Assembly: GCF_000018885.1 (NCBI RefSeq) | Contig: NC_010168.1 | Span: 1,550,001-1,614,000, forward strand | DNA length: 64,000 nucleotides | Direction of reading: 5' to 3' | From: Renibacterium salmoninarum ATCC 33209 | Lineage (GTDB): Bacteria > Actinomycetota > Actinomycetes > Actinomycetales > Micrococcaceae | Shown here: one piece after another, positions 25,856 through 35,224 of the stretch | How positions within the stretch are numbered: the first letter of the stretch is position 1 | Layout of the letters: every line of letters begins with the position of its first letter | Notes under the pieces: generated by a model | Seen by the model: the letters and a program-made list of their open reading frames with translations, nothing else | What the model was told of the DNA's origin: nothing | Databases searched by the model: none | Made by a program: the position numbers and the translations under genes

Positions 25856-27388
25856 TTAGTGCTGATTGGCTGGAGTTCGGCCAATTCCAGCCAGGCTCAG
25901 GGCAGCGGCGATGGGTCGCTTTTGAATCGGCGCTAGCTCGGCAATGCCGATCGGGCATCCGTGTGCCGTTGACGTCAATGCGGCAGTCGCAAATCCGCAG
26001 ATCCGGCCCTGACACCAACCCATCCCGGCTCTTGTGCTGAGCTTGGCGGCACGTGGATCGGAAACTTCTTACCAAGAAAGCGCCCTAGCAACTTCCGCAA
26101 ATTCAGTTTCTTCGCACCGACAGATAACCGTTTCTGGTTCAAGCCAGTTAGCCCAGCTCTGCGGCACCGGATATGCCTGATGCATCGCCTGTGCAAATTG
26201 TCCGGCTCGTTGGATCTGACGGCGCAGCCGCTTATCGATGCGCTTTGGCTCACTGAGCCCGGCAGAATCTCGTGCCACGGTGTTACCGGCGAGTTCACCC
26301 TCACGCAAGGCTTGGATTGACCCGCCGACGCCGGTCGCCTCGCCGGCGAGGTAAACACCCGGAACGCTGGAGCGCTGCCAAGGATCGACGACGGCGACCA
26401 GCGAACCATCAACGTTTACTTTAGTTTCGGCCCCCAAAGCAATAACGAGTTCAAGCGACGGGGTAAAGCCCCAACCGAGGGCAACCAGATCCGCGGCTAC
26501 GCGACGATCTGTACCGGCAATTATTCGACCTTCAGCATCGACTCGGGCGAATGTCACCGCGGTCACTCGATCTTCACCATGAATCTTGCGGACTACGGTA
26601 CGAATTCGATAGGGAATCCGATAGCGAGCCAGTGCGCTGGCGTATTCAATCGCTTCAAGCCCCTTTGACGTCTCTCGAAGCGCCGGGGCAATATGCGGTA
26701 ACCATCGCATCGGACTATTCGCCTCGCAGATCGCCACCACCCGCGCGCCGGCCTGAGCCAGGCCGACTGCAACCGGCAACAGGAATGGTCCAGTACCCGC
26801 CACGAGCACTGATTTTCCCGGCACAAATTGGTTGGCTTTAATCATTGCTTGCACTCCGCCAGCGGCCATCACGCCCGGTAGATCCCAGCCGGGTACTGGT
26901 AGCTGCCGGTCAGCAGCACCCGGCACAAGAACTATCCGGTGGGCCAGTACCAAACTGCTCCGAGCTGGATCGATGCGGCTTGACGCTGGCGAGGCGTAAC
27001 TTTCGGTGGTCCGCAAAGCAAATAAGGTGCCAGAAGTGAGCCGGGCTGCTGCCGACCCATTTTCGTCCGGTACATTTTCGTCTGGCACGCTTTCAATGGT
27101 CCAGACCTGTCGCTCAGTTTTGAATTCCAACTGACCGGTTCGGGCAAACGCCTGCATTTCAGCGCGGAGTCTGGCAAATTCGCGCCAATGGTGATGACCG
27201 GTAGATTCCTTCGCCGGGAAGGCGGAAGGTTTGTTCTCATCAGGATGCCGCCAAAACTGCCCACCGGCTTGTTTTCCGGCGTCAATCAAAGCGACAGAGA
27301 GCCCAGCCTGCGCGGCGGCAACGGCTGCGGAAAGCCCGGCCGGACCGGCGCCCACAACGGCAAGATCGAACACCTGAGGCGCGGTCAT
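25856..27388 (-). pseudogene. D-hydroxyproline dehydrogenase alpha-like subunit (FAD/NAD-binding), in-frame TAA
   Basis: A flavoprotein of the HcnB/OoxA-like family that in hydroxyproline operons forms a complex with a DAO-type subunit and a ferredoxin-like subunit. It shows GAGPAGLSAAVAAAQAG, a second nucleotide fold at VLVAGTGPFLLPVAVGLA, VYLAGEATGVGG, and the cysteine pair of the C-terminal iron-sulfur domain in VICRCEE. After ARALSW there is TAA at 26069-26071. The same frame then goes on with DPRAAKLSTRAGMGWCQGR to a natural stop at 25856, supplying the other cysteines (WCQGRICG). The stop therefore removes half of the cluster-binding domain. It overlaps the 2Fe-2S gene by four bases. 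Confidence 0.82.
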
Positions 27389-27639
27389 TTCATCAGTCCT
27401 GGGTCAGTGCTACTCAGCTCGGAATCTTCGCTAGCAGGCACCAGACAGGAGCGCTGATTGCGCTGATTGTCTACCGTCAGTAAGCAGTCATAGCAAGCGC
27501 AGATTCCGCAGAATACCCCGCGCGGCCGGCCAGACTTACGGGTGGTTCGCCACGAAATTATGCCCGCTCGCAGCAGAGCGGCCGCAACTGTCTCGCCGTC
27601 TTGAAATTCAATCTTCTGGCCATCGAAAGTGAAGTTCAC
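27385..27639 (-). CDS. 2Fe-2S ferredoxin-like subunit (gamma) of D-hydroxyproline dehydrogenase
   Basis: A small iron-sulfur protein of 84 residues with the cysteine pattern VFCGICACYDCLLTVD and a later RSCLVPA, the arrangement of HcnA-like 2Fe-2S subunits. I start it at the GTG at 27639, giving VNFTFDGQKIEF. An in-frame upstream extension exists but overlaps the preceding gene and lacks similarity. The stop of the upstream gene and this start share GTGA, and it overlaps the next gene by four bases, so all three subunits are translationally coupled. Intact. Confidence 0.8.
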   Translation of the reverse strand: MNFTFDGQKIEFQDGETVAAALLRAGIISWRTTRKSGRPRGVFCGICACYDCLLTVDNQRNQRSCLVPASEDSELSSTDPGLMK

Positions 27640-28793
27640 GCTGCTACCCCAAAGCGCTCGGGCGCAAAAGGTGTTAGATCCAGATCCGGACGAGCGCCAG
27701 AGATCGCTTGCACCATCAGCTTGGCCGTGCCAACTGACAATCCAATTCCGGCCCCTTCGTGCCCGCAGGCATGCCACAGACCGGGCGCCCTGGAATCGTA
27801 CCCAATCACCGGTACGTGGTCTGGGCAATACGGCCGGTAGCCCCAGTCGGTTCGAAGCGCCTTGGCTTGGGCAAGCACGGGAAACAAAGCAATCGCATCT
27901 CGCGCCAGAGCGGCCAAACCCGGCGTCGAAAGTTGATTGTCAAAGCCAGCCCGTTCCCGGCTCGCGCCAATCAGAATGGTGCCAGCCGGCGTGCCTTCCA
28001 CTACCGGGGAGGTTTGCAAGCCAGCATCAGAACTAGCTACATCACCAACATATTCGGCGGCATAAACCTTGTGCCGCACCGTGAGGGGCAAAGGTTCAGT
28101 CACCAAGACAAATCCACGTCGGGGCAGCACTGGCACGTGCACGCCAGCAAGACTTGCGATTTCGCCACCCCACGTTCCGGCTGCATTGATGACATGCTCC
28201 GCGGCAATAGCGCCTCGATCAGTTTGCGCGCCGCACACTCGTGCACCTGAGCGCAAGAATCCGGTAACTTTTGTTCCGGCGCAGACTTTTGCACCAGCCT
28301 GGCGCGCTAGTCGGAGCAAATGAGTGGTGACTAAAATTGGCTGAACTTGCGCATCTTGAGCGTAAAACGCGGCACCGGCAATCTCTCGGCTCAGATATGG
28401 CTCTCGCTCGAAGGCTTCGCTGGGGCTGAGAATTTGAACCTCAACGCCGTGTTGTCGTTGCTGCTTCGCTAACGTCTTGAGCGAGGCAAAGCCACTCTCG
28501 CTGCGTGCCACTACCAAGCCGCCCTTAGGCTCAAACTCCCACAGCTCGGCATACTCAGCGAGTTCGTTTCGCCAAATGTCTTGCGAGTACTTGGCTAAGT
28601 CGAGTTCATGGCCAACCTCTTTGTCTGAAACAAGGAGATTACCTTCGCCTCTGCTTGAGGTACCAGAGGCAATTGCGCCCTGCTCCACTACCGTCACTGA
28701 CAGCCCCGCCCGAGCAGCAAAATATGCGCAAGCAGCACCGACGATGCCGCCGCCGATCACCGATACTTCGCTGCGCATAAACTCACTGGGCAT
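27636..28793 (-). CDS. FAD-dependent oxidoreductase, D-hydroxyproline dehydrogenase beta-like (DAO family)
   Basis: Oxidises D-hydroxyproline to pyrroline-4-hydroxy-2-carboxylate. The 385 residues start with the dinucleotide motif VIGGGIVGAACAYFAARAG, then ASGTSSRGEGNLLV for FAD. HVINAAGTWG is in the middle, and the C-terminal GYRPYCPDHVPVIGY and ACGHEGAGIGLSVGTAKL close the FAD site, as in glycine and HcnC-type oxidases. It lies 21 bases after the epimerase gene. The specific substrate is inferred from the operon. Intact. Confidence 0.82.
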   Translation of the reverse strand: MPSEFMRSEVSVIGGGIVGAACAYFAARAGLSVTVVEQGAIASGTSSRGEGNLLVSDKEVGHELDLAKYSQDIWRNELAEYAELWEFEPKGGLVVARSESGFASLKTLAKQQRQHGVEVQILSPSEAFEREPYLSREIAGAAFYAQDAQVQPILVTTHLLRLARQAGAKVCAGTKVTGFLRSGARVCGAQTDRGAIAAEHVINAAGTWGGEIASLAGVHVPVLPRRGFVLVTEPLPLTVRHKVYAAEYVGDVASSDAGLQTSPVVEGTPAGTILIGASRERAGFDNQLSTPGLAALARDAIALFPVLAQAKALRTDWGYRPYCPDHVPVIGYDSRAPGLWHACGHEGAGIGLSVGTAKLMVQAISGARPDLDLTPFAPERFGVAA

Positions 28794-28814
28794 GTTGCTC
28801 CTTCCCCCACAGCA

Positions 28815-29819
28815 TCAGAGCAAGAACCCGTGCGGAAACGGATCTTCGGGGTCTAGCCGGAACTCGGTGGTGCCGGTGAGCCAAGCTCTGCCAGTGATCG
28901 TTGGCACTACAGCCGGGAAATCTCCCACGGTAGTTTCTTCGACAAGACGGCCAATGAATCGGGTGCCCAAAAATGACTCATTGATAAATTCTTCGTTAAG
29001 GCCTAGCTCGCCTTTGGCATGCAACTGCGCCATTCGAGCACTAGTTCCCGTGCCACACGGCGATCGATCAAACCAGCCGGGGTGGATCGCCATCGCGTGC
29101 CGCGAAAGCTGCGCCGTTGATCCGGGGGCTTGAAGGTAAACGTGGTGACAGCCAGTGATATCCGAACGCAGCTGGTGCACTGGTTTGTGTTGTTCGTTAA
29201 TCGCATCCATAATCGCCAAACCGGCCTGAAGCAATTCAGCTTTTGCCGAGCGCTCAAAAGGCAAGCCAATTTTCTCTAGCTCGACGACGGCGTAAAAGTT
29301 ACCACCAAAAGCTAAGTCGTACCCCACCTGGCCCAGTCCCGGAACCGCAACTTGCTGATCGAGTGCCAGCGCAAAAGAGGGCACGTTCCGAATGGTCACG
29401 GAGCTGGCTTTGCCGTTCCGCACCGCAACTTCGGCAACCACCAGGCCGGCAGGAGTGTCCAGCCGAATGGTCGTCAACGGCTCCTGCACCTGGACCATAC
29501 CGGTCTCTACGAGCACCGTAGCCACACCGATCGTGCCGTGGCCGCACATTGGCAAACAGCCAGACGCTTCGATGAACAGCACGCAAAAATCTGCATCTGG
29601 ACGAGTGGGCGGCTGCAAAATCGCACCGCTCATTGCCGCGTGGCCCCTGGGTTTGTACATCAAGAAGGTACGCAAATCGTCGTGGTTTGCCAGGAACCAT
29701 TCACGACGCTGAGCCATTGTCTGCCCTGGGAACGTACCCACGCCGTCGACCACGACTCGCGTGGGCATGCCTTCAGTGTGCGACTCGACGGTTTTGATCA
29801 CCGCCGGATAGTTGGTCAC
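28815..29819 (-). CDS. 4-hydroxyproline 2-epimerase (proline racemase family)
   Basis: Interconverts trans-4-hydroxy-L-proline and cis-4-hydroxy-D-proline without cofactor by two thiols. Both catalytic cysteines are present: LPMCGHGTIG near residue 90 and SPCGTGTSARMA near residue 255. The 334-residue length and TVESHTEGMPTRVV opening fit the family. Proline racemases have the same residues. The operon with a DapA-type deaminase and a ketoglutarate semialdehyde dehydrogenase argues for hydroxyproline. It overlaps the upstream deaminase gene by four bases. Intact. Confidence 0.88.
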   Translation of the reverse strand: MTNYPAVIKTVESHTEGMPTRVVVDGVGTFPGQTMAQRREWFLANHDDLRTFLMYKPRGHAAMSGAILQPPTRPDADFCVLFIEASGCLPMCGHGTIGVATVLVETGMVQVQEPLTTIRLDTPAGLVVAEVAVRNGKASSVTIRNVPSFALALDQQVAVPGLGQVGYDLAFGGNFYAVVELEKIGLPFERSAKAELLQAGLAIMDAINEQHKPVHQLRSDITGCHHVYLQAPGSTAQLSRHAMAIHPGWFDRSPCGTGTSARMAQLHAKGELGLNEEFINESFLGTRFIGRLVEETTVGDFPAVVPTITGRAWLTGTTEFRLDPEDPFPHGFLL

Positions 29820-30712
29820 TTATAACCCTTAGCAAGAACTGCTTCGGTGTCTGCGGTGATTTGCGCCCGGGTGGCTTCCGGTAAGGCAAGCCGTGGCGGC
29901 CGGGTGATACCACCTTTACGCCCAGCGATGTCTTGCGAGAGCTTGATAGCCTGCACGAATTCGGTTTTCGAATCCCAGCGCAGTAGCGGGTGCAAGTCGC
30001 GGTAAATGTCTAAGGCCTTTTTCCAGTCTTCAGCATTGCCTGAGGTTGCCAAGCGGTACAGCTCAATCGTGGATTCCGGGATCGCGTTGGTATAGCCAGC
30101 GATCCAGCCCACCGCACCGGCAATTCCCAGCTCAAGAACGACGTCGTCCGAGCCGATCAGCAGCTCCAGATCGGGGGCTTTCTCTTGGGCTTCGTAGGCA
30201 CGACGCACATCGCCGGAGAATTCCTTGACCGAAGCGATAAGTCCCTCGCCGTGCAACCGAGCGAGCAATGCTGGGGTGAGATCGACCTTGGTATCAATGG
30301 GGTTGTTATAAGCCAGAATCGGCAGGCCCACTTTGGCAACGCGACGGTAATGATCGACGACGGAATCCGCATCGGCACGGTAGGAGTTAGGTGGTAACAA
30401 CATCACGGCCGCCGCAGCATGTTCAGCAAACCGCACACTTTCCAAGGCACCATATGCAGCTACACCTGGGATGACGTTGAATCCCTCAGGCGCCGCAGCA
30501 ACGGCAACCTCAACAACTCGACGCCGCTCGTCATCGGTCAACGTTTGGTATTCGCCCAAGGAACCGTTTGCCGCTACACCATCGGCACCGGCCTGCGCCA
30601 AAAACTTTACGTGCTCCGCGTAACCGTCAAAGTCCACCGAGAGGTCGTCGTTAAAGGCAAGGGTGGTGGCGACATTGACGCCGCGCCACGGGGTAAGTCC
30701 AGTCATCTGCAT
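29816..30712 (-). CDS. DapA-family lyase, probable pyrroline-4-hydroxy-2-carboxylate deaminase
   Basis: A class I aldolase-fold enzyme, 298 residues. The Schiff-base lysine is in LIASVKEFSGDVR, the proton-relay Tyr in LPILAYNNPIDTK, and ANGSLGEYQTLTDDER is the GTTGE-like loop, which differs from true dihydrodipicolinate synthase. In hydroxyproline operons this relative deaminates pyrroline-4-hydroxy-2-carboxylate to alpha-ketoglutarate semialdehyde. The first gene of the operon, it is divergent from the GMC oxidoreductase. Intact. Confidence 0.82.
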   Translation of the reverse strand: MQMTGLTPWRGVNVATTLAFNDDLSVDFDGYAEHVKFLAQAGADGVAANGSLGEYQTLTDDERRRVVEVAVAAAPEGFNVIPGVAAYGALESVRFAEHAAAAVMLLPPNSYRADADSVVDHYRRVAKVGLPILAYNNPIDTKVDLTPALLARLHGEGLIASVKEFSGDVRRAYEAQEKAPDLELLIGSDDVVLELGIAGAVGWIAGYTNAIPESTIELYRLATSGNAEDWKKALDIYRDLHPLLRWDSKTEFVQAIKLSQDIAGRKGGITRPPRLALPEATRAQITADTEAVLAKGYK

Positions 30713-30780
30713 CTCTTTCAGATTGTGAAGGCTCTTACTAATAGCGCCAGAGCCGGTGGGTATCTGCTGCCCTGCACAAG

Positions 30781-30793
30781 CGATCCTAGATCG
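30781..30793. promoter_or_regulatory. Candidate GntR operator upstream of the hydroxyproline operon
   Basis: In the 211-base divergent gap the sequence CGATC-cta-GATCG forms a 5+5 palindrome 69 bases upstream of the deaminase start. FCD-type GntR regulators bind short palindromes of this size. A second near-palindrome, ACAAAAATTTGT, is at 30863-30874 closer to the GMC gene. Binding is inferred. Confidence 0.35.
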
Positions 30794-30923
30794 TTTCGAC
30801 TCTCAGTGCGATTGTAATTGCATGAAAATTCAATGCCGAGTCGCAGCAACAATCCAAAAGATACAAAAATTTGTGAGAGTATCACCCAAAGAGTTCAAGG
30901 ACTTTAGGTTTGGGAGCAATGGC

Positions 30924-32540
30924 GTGAACCCATCTGAAAACACCGCAAGATTCGCATCCTCGGGCGAAGAGTTCGACTTTGTTATTGTCGGAGCCGGTTC
31001 AGCTGGTGCCACGCTAGCAACTCGGCTAAGTGAAGACCCCGCCGTCTCGGGGCTGTTATTAGAAGCTGGCAAGGCCGGCCGAAAGCCCGAAGTCCATATT
31101 CCAGCAGCCTTTTCAGCGCTATTTCGCTCCGAACTCGATTGGGATTACAACACCGTTGCCCAGCCCAGTCTGGAGAACCGCTCCATCTACTGGCCTCGGG
31201 GCAAGATGCTTGGTGGGTCATCTTCGATCAACGCCATGATGTGGGTTCGTGGCTTTGCGTCCGATTACCAATCTTGGGGAGCGGCCGCGGGTTCAGCATG
31301 GTCCTGGCAAAGCCTCTTACCCTACTTCCGTCGGATCGAAAATATTGAGGACAGCACCAACCCTGACCACGGCTCAAGTGGGCCAATGATTGTGGAAGCA
31401 CAACGCAGCCCGCGTTCGCATACCGAAACCTTTCTGGAAGCCGCACAAGAAATCGGCTTTAGCTTGGCACCACACAACACCGATGCCCCCGAAGGTTTCA
31501 ATAAGACCATGGTAAACCAACACCACGGTTCCCGATTTAGCGTTGCAGATGCGTATCTCAAGCCCGCCAAAAATCGAGCCAACCTGAGTATCCGCACCCA
31601 ATGCCACGCGACTAAAGTCATCATCGAAGGGCAGCGAGCGACCGGCGTGGAGTATTACGACGGCGGACTAAAGACCGTTAGAGCGCGTCGAGAAGTAATT
31701 CTCAGCGGCGGAACCATCAATGCCCCGCAGCTACTTATGCTCTCTGGTATTGGTCCAGCAGCAGAGCTCAAAACACACGGCATCGAATCGATTGTCGATG
31801 CCCCGGAAGTCGGCAAGAACCTTTACGACCACTTGCTATCTTGACTCATTAGCAGAGCAAAGAGTGACACGCTATATTCGGCAAAGACGCCGAAAAACAT
31901 TGCGAACTACTTGTTTCGAAAAAGGGGCATGCTGACGTCAAATGTTGCCGAAGGATACGGTTTTATTAAAACAAACCCTGAATTAGAATTTGCAGATATT
32001 GAAATTATCTTTACCCCGGTGGCATTTATTGGTGAGGGACTACTGCAACCCCCAGAACATGGCCTAACAGTTGGCGCAATTCTGCTGCAACCACAGAGCT
32101 CTGGCACTATTTCTTTATCGTCAAAGGACCCGCTGAGCAAGGCTATGGTTGACCCACAATATTTAACCGACCCAGCGGGAAAAGACCGGGAAACCCTTAT
32201 TGCCGGACTTACAGTCTGTGAGAAGTTATTCCGCACCGAAGCCTTCGCCCCACACCTAGCTGCGGGATATCTCATGCCAGAAAATGCGGATCACCTGGGC
32301 GTGGCTGAACTTATTGATCTAGCCATTAACCGTCACGCGCAAACCCTCTACCATCCCGTGGGAACCGCCAGGATGGGGCTAGATCAGCACTCAGTGGTCG
32401 ATCCCGAACTGCGAGTACGTGGCGTAGCTGGCTTGCGGGTTGCCGACGCTTCAATTATGCCGAACATCATTCGCGGGCACACCAACGCAGCAAGCATTGT
32501 GATCGGCGAAAAGGCTGCAGAGTTATTACGAGCAGGCTGA
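30924..32540 (+). pseudogene. GMC-family oxidoreductase (choline dehydrogenase-like), in-frame TGA
   Basis: A flavin-dependent alcohol oxidoreductase. I choose GTG at 30924 (GGGAG ten bases upstream). It has the dinucleotide motif VIVGAGSAGATLATRL, the GMC signature 1 region WPRGKMLGGSSSINAMMWVRG, cut here to its key residues GGSSSINAM, and signature 2 SGGTINAPQLLMLSGIG. After LYDHLLS a TGA occurs at 31842-31844; the same frame continues LISRAKSDTLYSAKTPK to the catalytic His block LYHPVGTARMG and GHTNAAS. GGA to TGA would explain the stop. Full length about 538 residues. It is divergent from the hydroxyproline operon; its substrate is unknown. Confidence 0.83.
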
Positions 32541-32858
32541 GCCCGCTCTTCCGTAAAGTGTCCCAAGCCCAAATTCAAGATGTATTTGTAGCTAATTTAC
32601 GGACTAATAAAATAAGAGAAAGTTTTTTACTTTTAGCTAAAAGCAATGGAAATGCCGCCTTGTGATGAAGATCTCATACGCGAATAATTTGCATTAAGTG
32701 AAATAGTCAATTATCCTAGATTTTTGTAGCACATAAGCTCACCTATATTATTCAACAAACTCCATAAATAGAATTCTGCGCGCGCAAAAACTTATGAAAA
32801 TTTTACACCTGTTCATTTTACCTTTTACAAAGATTCATGTATCTGGGAGATTCAACTA
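32541..32858. other. AT-rich intergenic region upstream of the four-gene operon
   Basis: A 318-base gap, much richer in A and T than the rest of the window, with poly-T and poly-A runs near 32620-32645. No credible ORF, tRNA or perfect hairpin is seen. GGGAG at 32848-32852 is the ribosome site of the next gene. It presumably holds the operon promoter and may have been acquired with it. Confidence 0.5.
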
Positions 32859-34619
32859 ATGCACGTATCAGTCGCCATCATCGGAGCTGGTCCGCGAGGA
32901 CTCAGCGTTTTGGAAAGAATTTGCAGCTCGTTGGGTAACCCCTGGGACACCATGACCGTCCATCTTGTTGATCCAAATCCGCCAGGTGCGGGGACTCATC
33001 GCTTGGACCAGCCCAACTATCTGCTGATGAACACCATTTCCGGCCAAGTTTCGATGTTTCGAGCCGGTGATTCCGCCGCAGCTGGCGCCCCGATTAGCGG
33101 CCCCAGCTTGGCAGAATGGGCAGGTGTTAACGACCATGAATACCTGTCACGGAGCGTTCTTGGCCACTATCTCTCCTATTGCTATCGGAGATTCCTGAGC
33201 GAGGCACCCGAAACCATCACCATTCAGGAGCATCAAAGCACTGCCGAAGGAATCCAACGGCACGCAGATGAATCGTGGACCCTCCAGCTGGCAAATGGCG
33301 CAACCCTGGATGCAGATTTCGTCTTCCTCACCACCGGCCACAGCACCAATCAACCCACGGCCGACGACGATGCTCTAGAACAGTTCGCAATCGATAATTT
33401 CCGGGCGAACCGACGACTAAATTACTTCCGTAGCTGCTACCCATTGGAGCAGTTCGACGTCATCGCACCCGAGACCAGGGTTGCGGTGCGCGGCATGGGC
33501 CTTTCCGCAATTGACGCAGTAGCCAGTCTGACTATTGGTCGCGGTGGTCGGTTCGTAGCCAAGGCCGGCGGCGGACTCACTTATCGACCCAGTGGTGGTG
33601 AACCACAGATTTTTGTCTACTCGCGGAGCAATCGAATTTTCTGGGCCAGAGCGGTCAACCAGAAAGCACATGCTGAGTCCTATCAAGCTAATTTCCTGAC
33701 TGGTGCGCAGATCCAGGCGCTACGTCAGCGCGATGGGCAGCTGGACTTTGAAGAGCAAGTACTCCCACTGCTGGTTGCAGATATGCAAGTTGCCGCGGGA
33801 GCCATCGGGGCAACTCCGAATGCCAACGACGTCGAAGCAATTTTGCAATTACCGGCGGACGCCAACCACCCCACTTTGACGCAGACGTCCTTGTCTGAGC
33901 ACCAATCAGTGATGTCTCAGTTCCTCACGATGGATGCCGACCGGGCAGCCGAAGGGAATCAAACAAACCCGATCAAAACTGCCACCGACGCGGTTCGCGA
34001 CTTACGCAACGAGCTGCGAATCGCCGTCGAACATCGCGGACTGACCCCGGCCTCACATCAGCGCTTCAACCAGCTTTACGCGCCAATGTTTAATGCCATT
34101 GCGGCAGGACCACCAGCCTCACGCTCACTTCAATGGCGAGCGCTGTTTGACAGCGGTGTGTTGCAACTTGCTGCCGGTCCCGGCGCTAAGGTCCGCTTGG
34201 ACTCTGACTCCGCGCAGTTCGTGATTGAAAGCGAGCAGCAGTCCGAATCAGCCACAAGTTGCGATGTAGTCATCGGCGCAAGCTTGGATACCTTCATGCC
34301 GGAACGAGACACTTCAGCTTTGACTCAATCTCTGCTCAAGTCTGGCCTTGCCCGACCCTTCCAAAATGGCTGGTTCCGTCCTGGCGGCTTTGACATTGAC
34401 AAGGTTGGTCGACTTATCGGCATTGACGGCGATTACACCGCCAACATTTGTGCCTTGGGGCACCTCACTGAGGGGCCAAACTATTTCACCAATATGCTGC
34501 CATCACCGGGGGTAGATTCCCGAGTGACCGCAGATGCTGCCGCAGCCGTCGCCGCGATGACAGAATATCTAGGCAAGGTTGGCACCCGACTCGTTTCCCT
34601 AGGAGGAGCCCTCTCATGA
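32859..34619 (+). CDS. FAD/NAD(P)-binding protein (COG4529-like flavoprotein)
   Basis: A 586-residue flavoprotein of the FAD-NAD(P)-binding family (Pfam NAD_binding_9 type). It starts with IIGAGPRGLSVLERI, has VHLVDPNPPGAGTHR in the FAD region, NYLLMNT, and VAVRGMGLSAIDAVASL, a second dinucleotide fold near residue 205. It ends with ICALGHLTEGPNYFTNMLPS. Such proteins resemble N-hydroxylating monooxygenases and opine-type oxidoreductases but their reactions are mostly unknown. First gene of a four-gene operon, it overlaps the acetyltransferase by four bases (ATGA). Intact. Family assignment is firm, function is not. Confidence 0.78.
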   Translation: MHVSVAIIGAGPRGLSVLERICSSLGNPWDTMTVHLVDPNPPGAGTHRLDQPNYLLMNTISGQVSMFRAGDSAAAGAPISGPSLAEWAGVNDHEYLSRSVLGHYLSYCYRRFLSEAPETITIQEHQSTAEGIQRHADESWTLQLANGATLDADFVFLTTGHSTNQPTADDDALEQFAIDNFRANRRLNYFRSCYPLEQFDVIAPETRVAVRGMGLSAIDAVASLTIGRGGRFVAKAGGGLTYRPSGGEPQIFVYSRSNRIFWARAVNQKAHAESYQANFLTGAQIQALRQRDGQLDFEEQVLPLLVADMQVAAGAIGATPNANDVEAILQLPADANHPTLTQTSLSEHQSVMSQFLTMDADRAAEGNQTNPIKTATDAVRDLRNELRIAVEHRGLTPASHQRFNQLYAPMFNAIAAGPPASRSLQWRALFDSGVLQLAAGPGAKVRLDSDSAQFVIESEQQSESATSCDVVIGASLDTFMPERDTSALTQSLLKSGLARPFQNGWFRPGGFDIDKVGRLIGIDGDYTANICALGHLTEGPNYFTNMLPSPGVDSRVTADAAAAVAAMTEYLGKVGTRLVSLGGALS

Positions 34620-35224
34620 GTCATATCGCCCAGACGAAAAATTGGATTACGCCGTTTAGTAGCGCTGGCACTTCGGTGACGCTGGTTCCGCTACAAAGCG
34701 AGCACGAAGCTGCGCTCATCGATGCCGTGCGCGACGGCGAAGTGTGGAACAACTGGTTTGCTGCGGTGCCGCGCCCTGAGGGAATGGCCGAGGAAATCCA
34801 ATGGCGGCTTTCGCTCGCGAATGAAGGGCGAATGGTGCCGTTCACGGTGATCAACGCCGAGGGCAAAATTGTGGGAATGACCAGTTACATGAACGTCGAT
34901 TCGGCCAACTGTCGGCTGGAAATAGGCCACACCTGGTACGCCAAAAGCGTGCAACGTACCTCGCTCAACACCGAGGCGAAGCTGCTCTTGTTAACCACGG
35001 CTTTCGAAGAATATGACTGCATCTCCGTGGGATTCCGCACCGCATTTTTCAATCAAGCCAGCCGCCGGGCAATTGAACGGTTAGGCGCTAAATTAGAAGG
35101 AATTTGGCGCAATCACCTGATTCTTGCCGACGGTACGCTTCGAGACACCTGTTATTACAGCGTCATCAACGGCGAATGGCCCGCCGTTCGCCGGCACCTC
35201 AACTGGCTACTTGAGCGAGCATAG
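34616..35224 (+). CDS. GNAT-family N-acetyltransferase (RimJ/RimL type)
   Basis: A 202-residue acetyl-CoA-dependent acyltransferase. It shows the beta-strand GKIVGMTSYMNVD, the aromatic LEIGHTWYAKSVQRTSLNTE that precedes the acetyl-CoA loop, and RTAFFNQASRRAIERLGAK, the helix typical of RimJ/RimL proteins, then GIWRNHLILADGTLRDT. The substrate is unknown; a small-molecule amine made or exported by the operon is plausible. Its ATG overlaps the flavoprotein stop, and its last base is the first base of the transporter start. Intact. Confidence 0.82.
   Translation: MSHIAQTKNWITPFSSAGTSVTLVPLQSEHEAALIDAVRDGEVWNNWFAAVPRPEGMAEEIQWRLSLANEGRMVPFTVINAEGKIVGMTSYMNVDSANCRLEIGHTWYAKSVQRTSLNTEAKLLLLTTAFEEYDCISVGFRTAFFNQASRRAIERLGAKLEGIWRNHLILADGTLRDTCYYSVINGEWPAVRRHLNWLLERA

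Noticed and set aside
29816..30712. Annotation as dihydrodipicolinate synthase (dapA)
   Set aside because: The operon and the altered GTTGE-like loop favour the hydroxyproline-pathway deaminase.
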